DNA from: Lepisosteus oculatus
Taxonomy: Eukaryota; Chordata; Actinopteri; Semionotiformes; Lepisosteidae
Assembly (NCBI RefSeq): GCF_040954835.1
Contig: NC_090699.1
Coordinates: 17,973,817 to 18,037,816 of the forward strand
Direction: 5' to 3'
Length of the DNA: 64,000 nt
The position numbers and the translations under genes were made by a program. Of the stretch, positions 12,756-23,329 are shown one piece after another (position 1 is the first letter of the stretch; each line of letters opens with the position of its first letter). The notes under the pieces were generated by a model, which was not told the origin of the DNA, did not search any database, and saw only the letters and a program-made list of their open reading frames with translations.

Positions 12756-12805
12756 CCCCTGTTCAGAGCTACCTCCTTTCACAGAAGCCGCTGTATCTTG
12801 CAGTC

Positions 12806-13825
12806 ATGGATTACCTGACAGGGCCTCCTCTAAAGCGAGCACAGGGCGATTTCAGCCGATTCATGCCCAAGAATCCTGTGGCATCTACAGAGCTGCAGTT
12901 CCTCAGGATGCCTGGACGAGCCCTTTCATTAAAAAGAAGCAAAGCGGGACTGCAAGAATTTAGCAGCTCTCCGGTTCTGAGACTAAACTCTAGTTCGGAC
13001 TATGCGCGGCAGTTTTCAGGAGACGAAAACCTCGTGAATATAAACGAAAAACAGCTGCTGCAGGGGCTGAATGAGCGCTTTGCCGGCTTTATCGATACGG
13101 TTCGTCAACTGGAAGATCAAAACAAGTGTTTAGAAAAAGAAATCGCCGAACTAAAACAAAAAGAATGCTCCCCTTCCGATTTAGCAGAAGTATACGATCC
13201 GGAGATTAGACAATTGAGGAAACAGATTCGAGAAATGGCTCTCCAAAAGAGTCAGATTGACCTGGAGCGCATTGATATGCAAGAAGACTGCAGTGCTCTC
13301 GCTATGAAGTTTGAAAAAGAAGTTCGGAACAGATCAGAGTCCGAAAGTTACATCGCGACTTTAAAGAAAGATATCAATGACGCTCAGCTTTTAAAACTCG
13401 AATTAGAAAAGAGAGTCGACGCCCTTGTTGCAGAAATCACTTTCCTGAAGAAAAACCACCACGAAGAGGTGTCCGAAATGATGGCCCAAATCCAACAGGC
13501 CCGCCTAACCGTGGAGGTGAAGGAGTGCGGGAAGGCGGACATCACCGCGGCTTTGCGGGACATCAGAAAGCAGCTTGAAGGTCACGCCAGCTCCAACATC
13601 CAGCACGCCGAGGAGAGTTTCCGCACTCGCGTGGAAAACCTGACCAGAGCCGCGGAGAGCAGCAGCCAGGCGCTCCAGAGCACGACACAGGAGATCCAGC
13701 AGCACCGCCGGCAGCTGCAGTCCAAGAGCCTGGAGCTGGAGACCGCCAAGGGCACCCGGGAGCTTCTGGAGAGACAGCTGTGCGACTTGGAGGAAAGGCA
13801 CGACGGAGAAATCAGTCATTACCAG
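12806..13825 (+). CDS. IF-B exon 1: head, coil 1 and first part of coil 2
   Basis: Starts [15 protein letters not shown] and ends HDGEISHYQ before the donor GTAAGA. Residues about 212-340 lie in the tract identical to IF-A. Codons in that tract are clearly richer in G and C than those of the preceding coil 1 region. Confidence 0.92.
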
Positions 13826-16800
13826 GTAAGATAAAACGGCAACGTGGGATGTCGAGGCCAGTAGAACAAAGTTTTTCTTATCTGTATGCTGTTCTACCCT
13901 ACAATGTATTCACCTGACAATTTCCAATGATCTCTCTGTGTTTTAGTTCCATCACATACTGTACGAATTCTATTGAATCAAGAGCAACAAATGTATCTGT
14001 GAAGAAAAGTAACAATGTTTACTGAGAGGTCAAACCAAAAATTGCCATCTTAAAAATAGCCCATTCCAGGTGTGAACAGATGAATGGATTACTCTTTGTA
14101 ATGACTAAATGTGTTTCAGAATTTACAGTAACATTAAGATTACAAACATTAAGACTTTCAACCAGATGAAAAAACGTTTAAACATGCAGGATTTAGTCTT
14201 GCTAAAGCTTGTCACTTTTGTTCCTTACATGGTGTAGATGATTTCCTCTCAAACATTTGTTTTAGCTCTTAACTTTGTCTCTTTATAGCTTTCTAACTTT
14301 TAGCTCTTAACCTGCTGTGACACAGGCTAATGTTATAATAAGATAAGATCACTTTATTGGCCATATACAATTTCTTGCATTAGGAATTCGTCTTTTCACA
14401 TACTCCAACTTGCTTTCCATGAGACACACAGACAGGGAGAGAAGCTGGGGGTCAGAGCGCAGGGTCAGCCATTTATACAGCACCCCTGGAGCGGTTGGGG
14501 TGAAGGGCCTCACTCAGGGGCCCAATGGAGTGGGACTCCTCTACCAGTCGCAGGATACGAACCAGCAACCTTCCAGCCACAGAGCCGCCTCACCCCTGGG
14601 TGATTCTGAGCCACAGGAAACTAGCTGTGTCATTGATCTGAGTGGTTCTGTAGATTCTTCAATGAGATTCTAGCCTCATGAGGACCATGGGAGGAAGCAA
14701 TAAAAACACAATCCGAATGTGTTGTGAGCATTTTCCAGAAATTCAAAGTGCTTTACAATAGCACCCCTGTAATACACATAATAGAAAACAGGAAATCCAG
14801 GACACTTACAAATGACAGCCTGCCATTTGTCCCATCTAGCTTGTTTAGTAGTTCTATATATATAATAGAAGGAAAAAGAAAAACATGGCAAAACTGATTT
14901 AGCAAAACTAAATAATACATTCAAATCTATAATGAAAAGAATGGTCTTTAAGCAAATGTTGAAAATGTCAACCAGGGCTGGGTTCCTAATGGATCTGGGC
15001 AGTGAGAGCATTGCTGAACATTTAGTGTCTTAAATCCTGAAGGGCAGAGACAATATCAAGCCAGGGGGCTATTTCCCACTCAGGAGCACAAACTACCAAA
15101 AGAGCAAGCCTGCTCTCGCCCTTCTTATATTCTAAAAACACCCAAGAAGGTAGTTATCCCAGTAAGGGTGCAGGCAAACCTGAGCCCATGCTGGAGACAC
15201 AGAGGGCTCTTGGACTGATACAGGACATCCAGTGAGCTACAATGTATTTACTGAATTCACTGCATGCTTTTCAGGAGACAATCAATCACCTGGAACTGGA
15301 GCTGAATCTCACCAAATCCGACATGTCTGGTCACTTGAGGGAGTACAAGGATCTGATGAATGTCAAAATGGCACTGGACGCAGAGATAGCATCTTACAGG
15401 TACAGTAATAATCCTCCACCTGCCTTTTACAGGTAATAATCCCAAACCTACGTTTTACAGGTAATAATCTCACATCTGTGTCATACAGGTAATAATTCCA
15501 CACCTGCATCATACAGGTAATAATCACACACCTGCAGTTTACAGGTAATAATACTTCACCTGCGTTTTACAAGTAATCATCCCAAACTTGCATTTTACAG
15601 GTAATAGTCCCACACTGCCTGTTCAAAACAACAGGTTTATGTTGTTTATGTTATGTTATGTTTATGTTTAGTGTGTGACGTATCATAATGGAATTGTGTC
15701 TACAAAACCTCAGCCTCAGTGAGTTGTTTGGTTACGTAAACAAAATATTTTAGCAAGGTGTTTACATGAAGGGTGCAGATTGGTTGTGAGACATTCAGAT
15801 ATAACTGGTCATATTTCAAAAATGTAGACATTTACATTGTGCATATGAATTAAGAAGCTGTTACTTGACGGCGATTTATACACAATATATATCAGAATGC
15901 TGCAAAATAAAAAAAAAGAAAAATGAACACTATGGAATTCTGGTGTAAATGTTGTACTTTGGGGGTGGCATGGTTGTGCTGTGATTAGTATTATTGCCTG
16001 GCTGTGCTGGGGCCATGGGTTCAATTCCTGGGGTGCTATCTCCATGGAGTTTGTATGTTCTTCCTGTGTTTTCGGGGGTTCCTTCTGGGTGCTCCAGAAG
16101 ACATGCTGGTAGATTAATTGACTTCTGGGAAAATTGGCCCTGGTGTGAAAATTGGCCCTGGGTGTTTGTTTCTGTACGTACCTTCGATGGATTGGCATCC
16201 TGTACAATGTGGTTAGAAATTGGATGGATGAATGTTATACTTTAATTGTGACAGCTTTGTACAGATTGACTCAACCACACACCCCTGGAGTATGCAAATG
16301 TGCATTACCACAATGTTTCTGAATAAATCTGAAATCTGATTATGTTTAAATTTGGTTAAGTTATATCTACTGTATCTTGTTACAGACTATGACAATGTAT
16401 CAATAACATTGTATTTGCAATGAGTACTCTTCCTGTCTTATCCTGACATATGGGTAATGCGTATCCTACTTTTAAACAGGAAACTGTTGGAAGGAGAAGA
16501 GACTCGTCTGTCTTCAGTGTCTGGATCCCAGATTTCATTGCCGTATGCGTACAGACAACCTCCAAGTTACACAAAGGAGCAAAGCAGAGCCTCCAAGACA
16601 GAGCTACAGTACAAGTTCGTTGAGGAGATCATTACCGAAACAACAAAAGAAGCAGAGATGACAGCGATTGAAGAGGCAGAATTGGAAACAAACAGAGAAG
16701 AGGAAGCAAGAGGGAATGGGAGCAGAGAGGAAGAGGAGGCAGCTGAGGCAGAGGAGACACAGGAGAGAGAGGGCACCCCAGAATCAGAGGATCAACATGT

Positions 16801-19800
16801 ACAGTCATCTCCTGAGGCTGAGGAGACACAGCAGAGAGAGGACACCCCAGAATCAGAGGATCAACATGTACAGTCATCTCCTGAGGCTGAGGAGACACAG
16901 CAGAGAGAGGACACCCCAGAATCAGAGGAACAACATGAACAGTCATCCCATGAGGCTGAGGGGACACAGCAGACAGAGGACACCCCAGAATCAGAGGAAA
17001 AACATGAAGAGACATCTCCTGAGGCTGAGGAGACACAGGAGAGAGAGGACACCCCAGAATCAGAGGAGCAACATGAACAGTCATCTCCTGAGGCTGAGGA
17101 GAGACAGCAGAGAGATGACACCCCAGAATCAGAGGAACAACATAAAGAGACATCTCCTGAGGTTGAGGAAACACAGCAGAGAGAGGACACCCCAGAATCA
17201 GAGGAGCAACATGAACAGTCATCCCATGAGGCTGAGGAGACACAGCAGACAGAGGACACTCCAGAATCAGAGAAACAACATGAAGAGTCATCTCCTGAGG
17301 CTGAGGAGACACAGCAGAGAGAGGACATCCCAGAATCAGAGGAACAACATGAAGCGACATCTCCTGAGGCTGAGGAGACACAGCAGAGAGAGGATACCCC
17401 AGAATCAGAGGAACAACATGAACAGTCATCTCCTGAGGCTGAGGAGAGACAGCAGAGAGATGACACCCCAGAATCAGAGGAACAACATAAAGAGACATCT
17501 CCTGAGGCTGAGGAGACACAGCAGAGAGGGGACACACCAGAATCAGAGGAGCAACATGAACAGTCATCTCCTGAGGCTGAGGAGGAAGGAGCAGCTGCAG
17601 TGAAACCAGATGAGGGAGGTGCTGATGAAGATGAATCTGGAGCAGAAGCAGCAGACGAGCCTGAGGATGTCCAACATGAGGGGAAGGTGGAAGAACACAC
17701 CACACAGGAAGCTGTGCCAGAGGAATCCCATGATGCAACAGAGACATTGGAAGTAGTGAAAGATGCTCCTGCAGAACAAACTGCAAAGGAGGTGAATGAC
17801 CAGGCGAAAAAAGAAGAAAGTGAAATAGAGGGAAGGAAAGCAGAACTTGCAGCTGCATCTGAATCAAAGAACACAATCAGGGACAGGATCCCAGAAAAGG
17901 ATGAAACAGAAGTATTAGAAGACAGGCAAGACCAATCTAAAACCAAGAAAGAAGCTTCTGGAGTAAAAGCCTTAAAGGAGGTGACAGACAGAGAGAAAAC
18001 AGAAGAAAAGGCAGCAGAAGACAAACCTGTGTCTGAAGCTAAGTCCCAGAAGAGTGACATTGAAGTGGCCCTGGAGAAGGATGAGAAAGAAGAAGTGCAG
18101 TCAGAGGAGCCTTCTGAGGACACAACCCAGAGAGAGGAAACCAAAGAGTCTTCAGCAAGACCACAGGAGAGCCCAGTAAAAGAAACTGTAGAAGATCAAT
18201 CAAAGGAGCACAGTGTTGTAGTGGAGGAAGTGGAGGCTGCAAAGGAAAAGAGCCCACAGAAAGAGACAGCAGAGGATCCCAAAGAAACATCAGTCAGACC
18301 CACAGGAAAGGAGCTTACAAGACCTACGTGTGAAGAGGGTGAAGAAAAGCCCACTGGTGTCAGAGCAGAACTTAAACACAGTCCTGCAGAGGAAAAGGTG
18401 GACACAGTGATGGCAGGAGAGGTTTCTGAGTCTACACCTGAAAAGACCGTACAGGAAACAGAAGACAAACAGGCACCCAAACACCTCCTGACAGAGGAAA
18501 GAGCAGAACAACTGGCATCGGAAAAGGGGGCTTCAGGACCCGAGATTGAAGCAGAGACAACAGCTGCAGGTGCTGAAACTGAATCCACAGACCTTCAGGA
18601 ACAGGAGAGTGTGAGTGAAGTCAAGCCCACAGAGAGCAGCGGTGACAAGAGTGACCACACCCACGAGAGAGCAGAGTCAACGGTCAAGGCCAGCGATTCA
18701 GTGGACAGAGACTCACAGAAGGAAGACACATCCGCTGATCAGAAAGACACAGCTAAAGAATCAGAAGGTTCCCAGAAGCCGGAGTTGACACTGTGTCCTA
18801 AAGAAGGACTGGAAGCTGCCAGCTTTCCAGGCACCAGGGAGAAGAAGGATAAAGAACCAGAGGAACCAACACAACAGGAACAGGAGGGAAGAGCTGAACA
18901 GAAACAAGATCCAGTGAAGGAACTCAGCGCAGGACTGAAATCTCAAGACCCTTCAGCCCAAAGAGAGAGACCATCTGAAAGCACAAAGACAGACAAGCGG
19001 GGGGACATGAAGCACACAGAGGGGATTCCACAGAAAGAGAAGCAACTGGAGAGGCCAGGCAGCCCAGGGCCCAACACCAAGGAATTAACTGCCAGCAGCT
19101 CCACAGACCTTAAAGCAGTCAAGGACACAGAAGTGCCTTCAGAAGACTCACAGGTAGCAGTAGAAATCAAAGAGCAACAGATTCTACCATCTGACTTGAA
19201 AGTAAAGAAAGAAGTTGACAAAGAGTTAAGAGAAGAAGTCAGACCCACCATTCAAGAGAAAGAGAAGCAACCAGAGAGGCCAGACAGCCCAGGACCTGAC
19301 ACCAAGGAATTAACTGCCAGCAGCTCCACAGACCTTAAAGCAGGCAAGGACACAGAAGTGCCTTCAGAAGACTCACAGGTAGCAGTAGAAATCAAAGAGC
19401 AACAGATTCTGCCCTCTGACTTGAAAGCAAAGAAAGAAGTTGAAAAAGAGTTAAGAGAAGAAGTCAGACCCACCATTCAAGAGAAAGAGAAGCAACCAGA
19501 GAGGCCAGACAGCCCAGGACCTGACACCAAGGAATTAACTGCCAGCAGCTCCACAGACCTTAAAGCATTCAAGGACACAGAAGTGCCTTCAGAAGACTCA
19601 CAGGTAGCAGTAGAAATCAAAGAGCAACAGATTCTGCCCTCTGACTTGAAAGCAAAGAAAGAACCCGAAACAGAGTTAAGAGAAGAAGTCAGACCCACCA
19701 TTCAAGAGAATAGGCTTGATGGAAGGGGAGATGTCACTGAGTCTGTGACTAAGACTAAAGAGGAAGATACAAAAGTGCCAGAAAAGGAATGTCAGCCTGA

Positions 19801-19870
19801 GACAAGTAAGCAACCACTAGCTGAACCCAAGGTTGAACAGAAAGGAGTTGTAGACGAGGCAAAATGTTAA
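12806..19870 (+). CDS. IF-B: neurofilament-like type IV intermediate filament gene with very long repeat tail
   Basis: Exons are 12806-13825 (340 codons), 15275-15399 (125 nt) and 16480-19870, giving a predicted 1511-aa protein with consistent phases (0, then 2). The head is about 80 residues. The rod runs from [20 protein letters not shown] to [17 protein letters not shown] (about residues 81-391). The tail, about 1120 residues, is longer than those of known mammalian neurofilament proteins. It has a Glu-rich segment, twelve 23-residue repeats with many Ser-Pro sites, a Lys/Glu-rich region with a KSP motif, and three 75-residue repeats. Filament tails of this kind project as charged side arms, and Ser-Pro sites suggest proline-directed phosphorylation (family knowledge). 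I chose the ATG starting MDYLTGPP because of the upstream TATA box. The assignment to type IV is firm; the exact orthologue is not. Confidence 0.9.
13826..14336 (+). other. IF-B intron 1, proximal part
   Basis: AT-rich intron with nothing recognisable. Homology to IF-A stops within four bases of the exon boundary. Confidence 0.7.
14337..14610 (+). repeat. Dispersed retroposon fragment in IF-B intron 1
   Basis: Contains GATCACTTTATTGG, CAATTTCTTGCATTAGGAAT, GGTCAGAGCGCAGGGTCAGC and GGGGTGAAGGGCC, all matching the reverse complement of 1530-1745. It lies in the same intron of the paralogue and in the same sense orientation, though at a different distance from exon 2. Confidence 0.65.
15275..15399 (+). 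CDS. IF-B exon 2: coil 2 continuation
   Basis: 125 nt from acceptor GCTTTTCAG, encoding [19 protein letters not shown] onward and ending at CTTACAG before GTACAG. The following intron starts with tandem copies of a donor-like sequence. Using the first copy, 33 nt downstream, would add 11 residues ([11 protein letters not shown]) in frame. Confidence 0.9.
15400..15615 (+). repeat. 28-bp minisatellite made of splice-donor-like units
   Basis: Directly after exon 2 of IF-B, a 28-bp unit with the junction TTTTACAG/GTAATAATCC is repeated about seven times. Most junctions carry CAG|GTAATA, close to a vertebrate 5' splice site; one has CAA|GTAATC. Period 28 is not a multiple of three, and GTAATA places TAA in frame after the first junction. 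Confidence 0.85.
15961..16235 (+). repeat. tRNA-type SINE copy in IF-B intron 2
   Basis: The head has a tRNA B-box-like GGTTCAATTCC preceded by a GTGGCATGGTTG stretch. The body has GAGTTTGTATGTTCTTCC and TTCTGGGAAAATTGGCCCTG modules and the end is GGATGGATGA. It is the most complete copy of this SINE in the window, with a short internal duplication of AAAATTGGCCCTG. Confidence 0.8.
16480..19870 (+). CDS. IF-B exon 3: end of rod and entire tail
   Basis: The acceptor TTTAAACAG precedes base 16480 and phase 2 joins AG+G as Arg before KLLEGEETR. It encodes 1130 residues of rod end and tail, ending VVDEAKC and TAA. The long antisense and second-frame open stretches across 16632-18144 are shadows of the repeat and not separate genes. 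Confidence 0.93.
16757..17585 (+). repeat. 69-bp tandem coding repeats in IF-B tail, 12 units
   Basis: Twelve TPES/IPES cores are countable, each in a 23-residue unit, with alternating variants (QHEQSS, QHKETS, QHVQSS). Pairs of units recur together, suggesting expansion by unequal exchange of multi-unit blocks. The unit gives one S-P site per copy in most repeats. Confidence 0.9.
19027..19701 (+). repeat. Three tandem 225-bp coding repeats in IF-B tail
   Basis: Units at 19027-19251, 19252-19476 and 19477-19701 encode 75 residues each, with the markers [36 protein letters not shown] and [10 protein letters not shown]. They differ at only a few positions (for example V, G or F after DLKA), so the triplication is recent. 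Confidence 0.92.
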
Positions 19871-20123
19871 CCAAAAAGAAATAAATACGAGAAGATGCAT
19901 GTGGAAAGCTCTAGCTAAGCAAGAAACAGTAAATAAAAAGCATGATTAGAAAAACAAATTCCAGCTCTAAAAACTGAAAGAAGTTGCTGGTATGATATGT
20001 GAGAATTGTAGTACTGTGCAAACCAGGCAGTTAAGCTCAGTTGTTTTGAATGTATCTTGCTGTTATTCAATGTTCTCCTATAAATACTGTAATTGATCAC
20101 TACAGAACTGCCTTCTAAAGTTA

Positions 20124-20129
20124 AATAAA
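20124..20129 (+). terminator. Poly(A) signal AATAAA downstream of IF-B
   Basis: AATAAA followed by a GT-rich stretch (TGTGGTATGTGTTTTT), about 255 bp after the stop. Earlier AATAAA hexamers at 19880 and 19932 are alternatives. Confidence 0.55.
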
Positions 20130-20546
20130 TGGTGCTTGGTTGCAATATAACTGTGGTATGTGTTTTTATATACAGGGTGTTTTTTAAATTAATTGGCTTA
20201 ATTAGTTGCAGCTATGCAGCAATGAGGGTTACTCAACAAATGGGAAAACAGCAGAAAACAGCAGAACACACTACACAGCATAACATCAGTTGCACCATTT
20301 GCACCACTGTGACATTTATACCACTAAACACGTGACTCCAGCATGTTCATGTACTACATTGCCAAAGTAGTCCTTAAAAGAAGTACTACCCTCCATATTA
20401 CAGAAAAGCAGAAGCGTTGCAAGCATATTAGAATCTGTGTATATTGTTGATCGGGATTTTGATTTATGTTTGATATACAGTACTGGTTGCTAAGCAGCAT
20501 GTCTTCCCAAAGATTATTTAATTAAAGTTAAAACCTTACACGACAG

Positions 20547-20870
20547 GATCATAGTTTGAGCACAGAACAAGAGAAGTTTCCTTAACGATATCATACAAAC
20601 AAAACAGGAATGTGTAAGAAGAAGACCGTCCCGCCATCTATATGGTGGCTGGCACAAACAAATTAATGTGCCAGCCACCATATTTTTAGTTCTCACTTAA
20701 CTATACAATAGGACACATATATACAATATAACAATAGGACAGTAGTTTGAGCACAGCATAAGAGAAGTTTCCTTGGAAAAAATACTTGAAAAACATACAA
20801 AAAAACTTGTTCCTCTGTCTCACGAATTGATGTGCCAGCCTCCATATTTTTATGTCTCACTAAATTCTTA
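20547..20870. repeat. Imperfect tandem duplication with hairpin
   Basis: The segment from AGTTTGAGCACAGAACAAGAG to GCCAGCCACCATATTTTTAG recurs about 190 bp later as AGTTTGAGCACAGCATAAGAG to GCCAGCCTCCATATTTTTAT. The first copy contains a perfect 16-bp inverted repeat at 20640-20655 and 20668-20683. Confidence 0.7.
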
Positions 20871-21082
20871 CCTTTCCATCACTGTTTACCTCTGCAACTA
20901 AACTGCAACATTTTCCTGCACATTGTCCTGTTGCTAAGAGGTTTTTTAAAAAAACTTTTTTCTATACATTTCAAATTACATGCATTTTAATGTACAGTAT
21001 GTCACAGAACAGGAAACAAATCAAAATCTAATTAATGAATAGGCCCATATACATTAAAATTCAACACCAGAGCTGGACACTC

Positions 21083-21300
21083 AAATATTGATTAAACTCG
21101 TCAAGATCCTCATGCTTCCCGAGACCTGCTGTTTTCAGTCTTTTACAGAACGAAGCACAGAATGTGCTCTTCTACAGGGTTCATTGTGAGCATCGAAAGC
21201 TAGCATCTCATAGGGTTATTTAGCTTTATTGACTTGCACGGCTTCCATGGCTTGTAGGTATTTCTCATTGTTCTAATTTCTCCCGACTCCTTTGTTAGCA
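21083..21300 (-). repeat. 3' flank of IFIT pseudogene, paralogous to 23098-23325
   Basis: The stretch with AGACCTGCTGTTTTCAG, ACAGGGTTCATTGTGA and TATTTAGCTTTATTGA matches a second copy about 2 kb to the right. It lies directly 3' of the IFIT-like stop codon and is probably old 3' UTR. Confidence 0.65.
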
Positions 21301-21305
21301 ATTCG

Positions 21306-22545
21306 TTAGAGAGACTCCCAATACTTTTGCCACTCCTGAGACAAGTTTTGCATCTTCAGCCCCTCCGTGTACTGCTCAATAGCTTCATCCTCTGAGTGCT
21401 TCTTACGAAGGAGGAAATCCCTGCAATGGCAATGTGGTTTCAGCTTGTCAGCAGGCTGGATGCCAGGAATGGACTGATTCCTGAAATAAATCTTCTCCTT
21501 TTTAGTTCGTTTTGTTCTGCGTACAGGTCTGCTCGGTCGATGCGGGGGTGCATAAAGCATGGATTCAGACCGGCCACTCTTTCATAATGGTAGATGCCAG
21601 GCTGAATGAGTTCTTTAGAATTTGCTTTTCCTTCTCGTTCCATTTGAAATAGTTGGCATTTGTAGCAGAGGGCTACCTGGTGGTGCAGAAATGCAGAATT
21701 TGGTGACACTTTCAGAGCCTCTTTCAATATTTCTATGGCTCTTTCATAACGCCCATTCTTTCTTAGAAACTTTCCCACTTGTACAGCTACTTTGAGGTCT
21801 TGTGGCGCTAGCTGATGGGCTTTGTCATAATACTCTGAGGCTCTAGAGTGGTCTCCTCACATTTCTTTCCCAGGTAACCCAGGATCATAGCATCTTCTGC
21901 ATTTAGCTTGTAGGCCTTCTGTAATTGCTTCACAACAGGTGACTGAACAAAAGGAATGCTTTTGCAATTTGAGCTTTTCAGGCTGAATATGGCAAAGGCG
22001 TAACCCATAAAGGCGTAACTCCTTATCTTCTGGTTCTCTTTCTAGATCTGCACTGAAACACTCTTTTGCTCTCTGATAGTGGTTTGGGGAGAACTTCTGA
22101 AGAGACCACGTCTTTTCCCCTAGAACGTCAAGATGAGGACAAGAAGGCGAATCTGCACACAAGACCTTGCTGATGTTCTCCAGGTGGGCCTGAGCTTTGG
22201 ACAGCTGACCCATGTGATAGCACACCCAAGCCATGTTCCCATACTGTATGTGACAATGACAAGCTGTTCAAATGCAGCACCTTTCTTCCTGATTTCCTCT
22301 TCAGGTTTTTCTAGATATTGTATTGCCTCTGCATTAAACCCTGCAACTGCTTGACATAAACAAAGTAATTCAAAGCTCTTATGGTTTCTTCGGGTTTCCC
22401 CACTGACACAGACAGTGTTTCTCACAGAGTTTCTTTCAACCTGACTTCCAGAAAGTTGACACTGGCATCCTCCTTTCACAAGTCCCAGGTGAAGTGGCAG
22501 TCAGGTGTCTGCAGCTTCATTTTCAGATTGTTTTCTTTGTCCAAA
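21306..22545 (-). pseudogene. IFIT-like (interferon-induced TPR protein) pseudogene
   Basis: The minus strand carries pieces of an IFIT protein in order but in changing frames. The N-terminal CHFTWDL signature is followed at once by an in-frame TGA. Next come TPR segments (AWVCYHMGQLSKAQAHLENI; YQRAKECFSADLEREPEDKE; GRYERAIEILKEALKVSPNS; CYKCQLFQMEREGK; NPCFMHPRIDRADLY) and a C-terminal end EWQKYWESL with TAA at 21308-21306. A splice acceptor (TTGCAG) precedes base 22545, as expected for the large second exon of IFIT genes. At least three frameshifts and an early stop argue against a functional product, unless the sequence has errors. Total length, about 410 codons, fits the family after small deletions. 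Functional IFITs bind viral RNA; this copy is probably dead. Confidence 0.85.
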
Positions 22546-23097
22546 CTGCAAGAAAGGATTAATGGAAGGAGAGAAAAAACAACTGTTTTCCGTTTTGAAG
22601 GATAATGTACAGAAAACTACCTTGACAGCGTATCACTCCTACACTTACATCTCTACATTGGTTGCCTATAAAGTCACATATTCAATAGAAGACCCTGCTA
22701 CTGATTTTTAAAGGGATGAAATAATCTGGCTCCATTATACAGCTCTGAACTACTCCCGTCTGTTCAGTTGAGGCTAGTCCTTTGCTCTAGGGCAATGCAA
22801 TCTGCCAGGCAATGCAAAGGGTGTGTTTTGAAACTGGTAAAATAATAATACAACTAACCAGAAGAAGATGATGATGATGATAATGAAGTACGTCTTTACA
22901 AAATGTAAAACTATTCAAACTTAATGTTCCTGTAGAGTTGCATAATTAATTTATGCCACCGCTGATTAATTTTAAAGGAAACATCTGACAAAGCTTATTT
23001 CATTCTTATTTATGTTGAAATTTCACTTTAGGTGGAGAATGTACCATTTTAATATATGTAAGAAGAACACAAAACAATCAATATGATTAATATTCAT
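22546..23097. other. Region upstream of IFIT pseudogene
   Basis: No clear first exon or interferon-response element could be picked out. A short GAT microsatellite lies near 22870. Confidence 0.45.
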
Positions 23098-23325
23098 CAA
23101 TAAGCCCTTAAACGTATTAAACTTGTCAAGATTTCATGCTTCCTAAGACCTGCTGTTTTCAGGCTTATAGTATATAGAATCGAGCACAGACAGCACTGTC
23201 TTACAGGGTTCATTGTGAACATTGAAAGCCAACATTTTCTTATAGGAATATTTAGCTTTATTGATATACATGGTTTCCAAGATTTAGAAGTATTTCTTAT
23301 TCTTGGGATTTCAAGGAATGCTTAC
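23098..23325 (-). repeat. Second copy of IFIT 3' flank without its coding part
   Basis: Matches 21083-21300 up to about the position of the IFIT stop codon, where homology ends and a retroelement remnant begins. This suggests a tandem IFIT duplicate whose coding exon was lost or displaced. Confidence 0.6.
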
Positions 23326-23329
23326 TGAT

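Noticed and set aside
12620-12805. In-frame upstream ATG extending IF-B by 62 residues
   Set aside because: It lies upstream of the TATA box at 12749 and its sequence does not look like a filament head. MDYLTGPP at 12806 is the better start.
16632-18144. Long antisense open frames (over 400 codons) and an Arg-rich second sense frame across the IF-B tail
   Set aside because: The repeat unit is 69 bp, divisible by three, so one stop-free unit stays open in several frames. Codon logic and homology support only the acidic frame.
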